Below are positions 53,757 to 56,962 of a DNA stretch of 56,962 nucleotides, piece by piece. How positions within the stretch are numbered: the first letter of the stretch is position 1; each line of letters begins with the position of its first letter. A model generated the notes under the pieces. The model was not told where the DNA came from. It saw only the letters and a list, made by a program, of their open reading frames with translations, and searched no databases. This DNA comes from Odoribacter sp. UBA944 (GTDB lineage: Bacteria; Bacteroidota; Bacteroidia; Bacteroidales; Marinifilaceae). The DNA lies in assembly GCA_002293375.1 (NCBI GenBank), contig DBDA01000046.1, forward strand, positions 13,770 to 70,731, given 5' to 3'. A program made the translations under genes and the position numbers.

Positions 53757-56426
53757 TCAGGAATTTTTCATATCCATAAAACGGAGTATCTGGTTTCCAA
53801 GGCCGATGCGGTAGCCGCGGGAAAGGAAAACGACCTCTCCTTTTCGGTTTAATACCAGGAGCAGCGGAAGATTATCCATCCCTTTGAGGGTCAGTGCCTG
53901 TTCTAACATCCGTGCCACTTGTCCTTCCCGGTCGTACCCCAATTGCAGGGTAGCAGGTAACGGGCGGAACTCCTTGCGATCGAATTGCCGGAGTTGTTCA
54001 GCACCGGCGAACAGAAAAGTCAGCGGAATGTTCCGGTTTTCAAAATCCTCTTTCAAGGCGCTCATGTCCCGGATCAGGTGGTTGGTGGGTTCCTGGTTCA
54101 CTCCGATCAACGCCAGGGCTGTATACCTATCGGCGGGAAGAGCGACCAACCGCTCCTCTTTACCTCCTTCCGGCACAAAAGAGATCTCCCGATCCACCCG
54201 TCCCAACACCTTCAACTCTTCGTACGCATCACGTATATCCATCCCGACGACCGTCTGCTTTCCCTCCCGGATATCAAAAAAGGCCAGATCGGAAAGAACG
54301 GACCCATCGCTCTTCCGGTTACCGGTGGTCAACAGATACCTCCCCGCCTCCAACTCGACCGGCTGCCGGAAAATCCCGCTCCAAGCCATCCCTCCTCCCA
54401 TGTCTACCGCAGCGTTCCGGCCCAGATCGATCACCCGAGATTTTCCGTTTTCGATCCTGGATACGGTAAAATGGGTGTAATAGGCCGGATCCTTAACCGC
54501 CGTTCCTTTGTTGACGATCGACAGCTTCCCTTTGGGAAGGGTTTGTCCGGCTTTCGTAAAACGCACGGCTTGCCACGCTTCTCCGTCGTGGTATTCCGGT
54601 TTACCGTCCATCGGGTTGAGGCGCGCCGGTACCCCCATCGTCCGGCAGGCCGCCACAAAGAAGACCTCCCGGGAACGGGTATCCGTCAACCCGGAGCGCA
54701 AAACCCCAGTAGGAGGTGTTACCACGTTGATCGTATTGGCCTCATCGGCCACCCGGATACGGCTGACAGCCTCTATCAGCTGGTCGGGCGAACCGATGCC
54801 GTTCTCTGCTAAAAAACGTTGGACAGGAGCTCTGTACGCCACGATCAGTTCGTTGCTGATCCGGGGATTTACAACGTAATCCCAGTAGAGCCCGCCACGC
54901 TCCCGGAAGGGAGCCGTGAGTTCCCAATGCTCCATCAGTACCTCCGCACGGGCGTCCTGCAGATCTTTTTCCGTTAGACAGCTCAATAACTCCATGCCAT
55001 CGGCTGCGGTGTATTTCCCAGTTGCTTTCACCTGCTCCAGGAAGGCGATGATCTCCCTGTAATTCCCCCTGGAGGCCCGGACCCGCTCCCACAATTGGGC
55101 TTGCTGCGCTTTTTTCATGCCCCATCCGGCCGATTTCCGGGCAACATCCTCCTCCGTCATAAAGGTGGCGATGTAGGCATTCCGCAAAGAATCCTCATAC
55201 ATAAAACGCCGGTCGTTCTCCGCTCGTTCCTCCTCGCCGGATTGGGCTTGGTACTCTTTTTCCGTCGGCGGAACGATGTGGCAGGCAAAGATACCGGCGC
55301 CAGCTTCGGGGGAATGCAATACCACAATCACCGAATCCATTGCAGCCACCTCCAGCTCCCGGAATCCAAAACGCTCTCCGTCGCCGGCCCACACCAACAA
55401 ATCCCCCAACCCCACTGTCAGAGAGGATTCACCATTCTCATCGGCTTTCAAAACCACCGCCGGATAGTACTCTCCGTAGTTGTATACCCTGTACTCGACT
55501 ATAGCCCCCGGCACCGGTTTGCCATCCGGGCCCGTCACCCGGACGTTTACTTTTTTTACATCCGTATATAGCCCGGTCACATTGACCAAGGTCTGGTTGG
55601 CATTGACAGCGGTCACCTCTTCATTGCCCAGGTATTTTCCAAACACCCGTGCTTCCATGTAAACTCCTCTCCGCACCGGGGCTGTAAACCAGGCGATGTT
55701 GAGCCGGGGTTCGGGTTCGCAGGCGCCGAGGTATTTCCACTCTCCGTCCGTCCACACTTCGATCCAGGCGTGGTTGTCGTCGCAATGCGCCCAACGTGGC
55801 GTATACACTTGCCGGGCCGGGATCCCCACCGACCGCAGGGCAGCCAACGTGAACACGGACTCCTCCCCGCAGCGCCCGTAAGCCGTTTTCAACATGGTTA
55901 ACGGGGCGCAGGTCCGGGCGTCGGTCGGGCGGTAGATCGCTTTTTCGTGACACCAGTGGTTTACCTCCAAGGCAGCCTCTTCCATGGTGGCGCAACGAAG
56001 CACCCGCTCCCGCAACTCGCCGTAGAACACCCGGCGAGCGGAGTCAATCGTTTCGTTGTGCCCCCGTACCGGCAGTACAAAGTGCCGGAAAATCCCTTCC
56101 GGGACCTGTCGCCCCCACGGCATCTCCTCCCGGACTTTCAGGGCGTGGCGCACATCCTTCAATAACGCCTCCCCACCGTACTCCGTCAGGTCGATGAAAG
56201 GAGCGTATGCGAATAAAAATTGCAGCGCCTCCCGCTCTTCCAAACTCATCTGTTCCCCAAAAACGGCAAACAGATCTTCCGGGGCCTCGGACAACAGGGC
56301 CTGTTTTTCGGCGAAATCCTGCTGCACCATCTCCCGGTACGCAACATCCGATATAAAATGCGTCTCCTGACGACAAGCGGCCAATACCAATACCGCTACG
56401 CTCAATCCGGCTAAAATCCTCTTCAT
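53757..56426 (-). CDS. Multidomain transglutaminase-like lipoprotein with cysteine-less thioredoxin-like tail
   Basis: The 889-residue protein has a signal and lipobox (AVLVLAAC, Cys about 18). A helical region precedes the transglutaminase core (about 150-260), with catalytic Cys in KTAYGRCGEESVF (186) and His in CDDNHAWIEVW (219); the third position lies in YLGACEPEPRLN. A carboxypeptidase-regulatory-like module (about 285-375; DVKKVNVRVTGPDGKPVPGAIV) follows. The last 130 residues fit a thioredoxin-like fold (YTALALIGVNQEPTNHL, NLPLLLVLNRKGEVVFLSRGY) but lack the CxxC pair. It is likely an envelope-anchored cysteine peptidase or crosslinking enzyme; the substrate is unknown. It follows birA by 11 bases. 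Confidence 0.82.
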   Translation of the reverse strand: MKRILAGLSVAVLVLAACRQETHFISDVAYREMVQQDFAEKQALLSEAPEDLFAVFGEQMSLEEREALQFLFAYAPFIDLTEYGGEALLKDVRHALKVREEMPWGRQVPEGIFRHFVLPVRGHNETIDSARRVFYGELRERVLRCATMEEAALEVNHWCHEKAIYRPTDARTCAPLTMLKTAYGRCGEESVFTLAALRSVGIPARQVYTPRWAHCDDNHAWIEVWTDGEWKYLGACEPEPRLNIAWFTAPVRRGVYMEARVFGKYLGNEEVTAVNANQTLVNVTGLYTDVKKVNVRVTGPDGKPVPGAIVEYRVYNYGEYYPAVVLKADENGESSLTVGLGDLLVWAGDGERFGFRELEVAAMDSVIVVLHSPEAGAGIFACHIVPPTEKEYQAQSGEEERAENDRRFMYEDSLRNAYIATFMTEEDVARKSAGWGMKKAQQAQLWERVRASRGNYREIIAFLEQVKATGKYTAADGMELLSCLTEKDLQDARAEVLMEHWELTAPFRERGGLYWDYVVNPRISNELIVAYRAPVQRFLAENGIGSPDQLIEAVSRIRVADEANTINVVTPPTGVLRSGLTDTRSREVFFVAACRTMGVPARLNPMDGKPEYHDGEAWQAVRFTKAGQTLPKGKLSIVNKGTAVKDPAYYTHFTVSRIENGKSRVIDLGRNAAVDMGGGMAWSGIFRQPVELEAGRYLLTTGNRKSDGSVLSDLAFFDIREGKQTVVGMDIRDAYEELKVLGRVDREISFVPEGGKEERLVALPADRYTALALIGVNQEPTNHLIRDMSALKEDFENRNIPLTFLFAGAEQLRQFDRKEFRPLPATLQLGYDREGQVARMLEQALTLKGMDNLPLLLVLNRKGEVVFLSRGYRIGLGNQILRFMDMKNS

Positions 56427-56437
56427 TGTTGTACCTG

Positions 56438-56962
56438 TTATAGATATGTGATCTCTTTAAATCCGTATACTCCGGTTTTCCCATCCGATTCCCGCAGGCA
56501 CAACCGCCCGAATTCGTCCAATCCAGTGATCTCTGCGTCAAAGGTCCGGATTGCATCCCGCCAGCGGTAGGATCCCGTCCGCCGGTACATCACCGCCTCA
56601 AACTCCTCTTCCAACTCCCAGTAAGTTCCGATTCCTGTATAACGGGCGGCTATGCATTCCAATAACTCCGCCAGCGCCGCCTGCAGGTCTGTCTCTTTGC
56701 CCGTCAATTGCACCAAAGAGACCGGATTCAGGGCGTCCGACAAAAACAGTCGTTGGTTGATGTTGATCCCGATCCCGCAAACCGACTCTGCAATGCGGCT
56801 CCCGGAGAGGGTATGCTCAATCAGGATACCGGCAATCTTTTTATCTCCCACATAAATGTCGTTGGGCCATTTAATGGAACAACCGTTCGTTCGGCGAGCG
56901 ACAAAATCATAGCATCCGAGCGCCGTCACCATGGAGACAGCAAACTGAGAGGCTGCATCCAC
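56438..56962 (-). CDS. birA: Biotin--[acetyl-CoA-carboxylase] ligase, 5' end cut by window edge
   Basis: The visible 174 residues are the middle and end of a BirA-type ligase, which attaches biotin to carboxylase subunits through biotinyl-AMP. The conserved CSIKWPNDIYVGDKKIAGILIEHTLSG (ligase core) and VCGIGININQ are present, followed by a C-terminal SH3-like domain (WRDAIRTFDAEITGLDEFGRLCLRESDGK). The biotin-binding N-terminal part, including GRGR, lies beyond the right edge, so a regulatory DNA-binding domain cannot be ruled in or out. It is upstream of the transglutaminase gene on the same strand. Confidence 0.95.
   Translation of the reverse strand: MDAASQFAVSMVTALGCYDFVARRTNGCSIKWPNDIYVGDKKIAGILIEHTLSGSRIAESVCGIGININQRLFLSDALNPVSLVQLTGKETDLQAALAELLECIAARYTGIGTYWELEEEFEAVMYRRTGSYRWRDAIRTFDAEITGLDEFGRLCLRESDGKTGVYGFKEITYL

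Overview
The window is chromosomal DNA from a Bacteroidota member, most likely a gut-type Bacteroidales. Three SusC/SusD outer-membrane pairs, many lipoproteins with a lipobox near residue 17-25, several promoters of the Bacteroidetes type (TTTG then TAnnTTTG), an LpxC-FabZ fusion and an ATP-dependent PEP carboxykinase all point there. I cannot name a genus from sequence alone.

Region 1 (1-28,670) is a large nutrient-acquisition locus. A minus-strand operon (fasciclin lipoprotein, SusC, SusD running off the left edge) stands back to back with a ten-gene plus-strand operon. That operon holds a fasciclin lipoprotein, SusC, SusD, two more fasciclin-like lipoproteins, a second SusC/SusD pair, an Ig/Fn3-like lipoprotein, an M60 (enhancin/mucinase-type) metallopeptidase and a DUF1735 plus F5/8C-type lipoprotein. 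It closes with a strong terminator at 28,631. The first three genes of both arms are paralogous and mirror-imaged, and their promoters are homologous (31 of 40 positions identical, same 18-bp spacer). The roughly 1-kb spacer between them also holds an 11-bp inverted repeat that could bound an invertible segment. There are no glycoside hydrolases and no recognisable regulator, so the locus looks built for glycoprotein or mucin-type peptide capture. The peptidase would cut the target, the SusCD pairs import the products, and the fasciclin proteins probably serve as surface adhesins or accessory binding proteins.

Region 2 (28,800-33,600) holds a polytopic membrane protein and a lipoprotein with one c-type haem motif (CINCH) and PD40-like propeller repeats. 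Convergent to them is a fused ResB/CcsA cytochrome c maturation protein, suggesting a dedicated haem-lipoprotein module.

Region 3 (33,600-45,110) is mostly housekeeping: DUF4468 protein and RsgA, a phosphoglycolate-phosphatase-like HAD enzyme, CoaD and a class C beta-lactamase-like hydrolase, GlyA, a small membrane protein, a thioredoxin, a DPP IV-type S9 peptidase, an AlkD-like HEAT protein and PckA.

Region 4 (45,145-56,962) carries the lipid A genes lpxD, lpxC-fabZ and lpxA on the minus strand. Upstream of them is the remnant of a RelE/ParE toxin that is not in any intact reading frame. The rimP-nusA-infB translation/transcription operon follows, with mgsA at its end. The window closes with a minus-strand pair: birA (cut by the right edge) and a multidomain transglutaminase lipoprotein.

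No tRNA, rRNA, CRISPR array or insertion sequence was seen.
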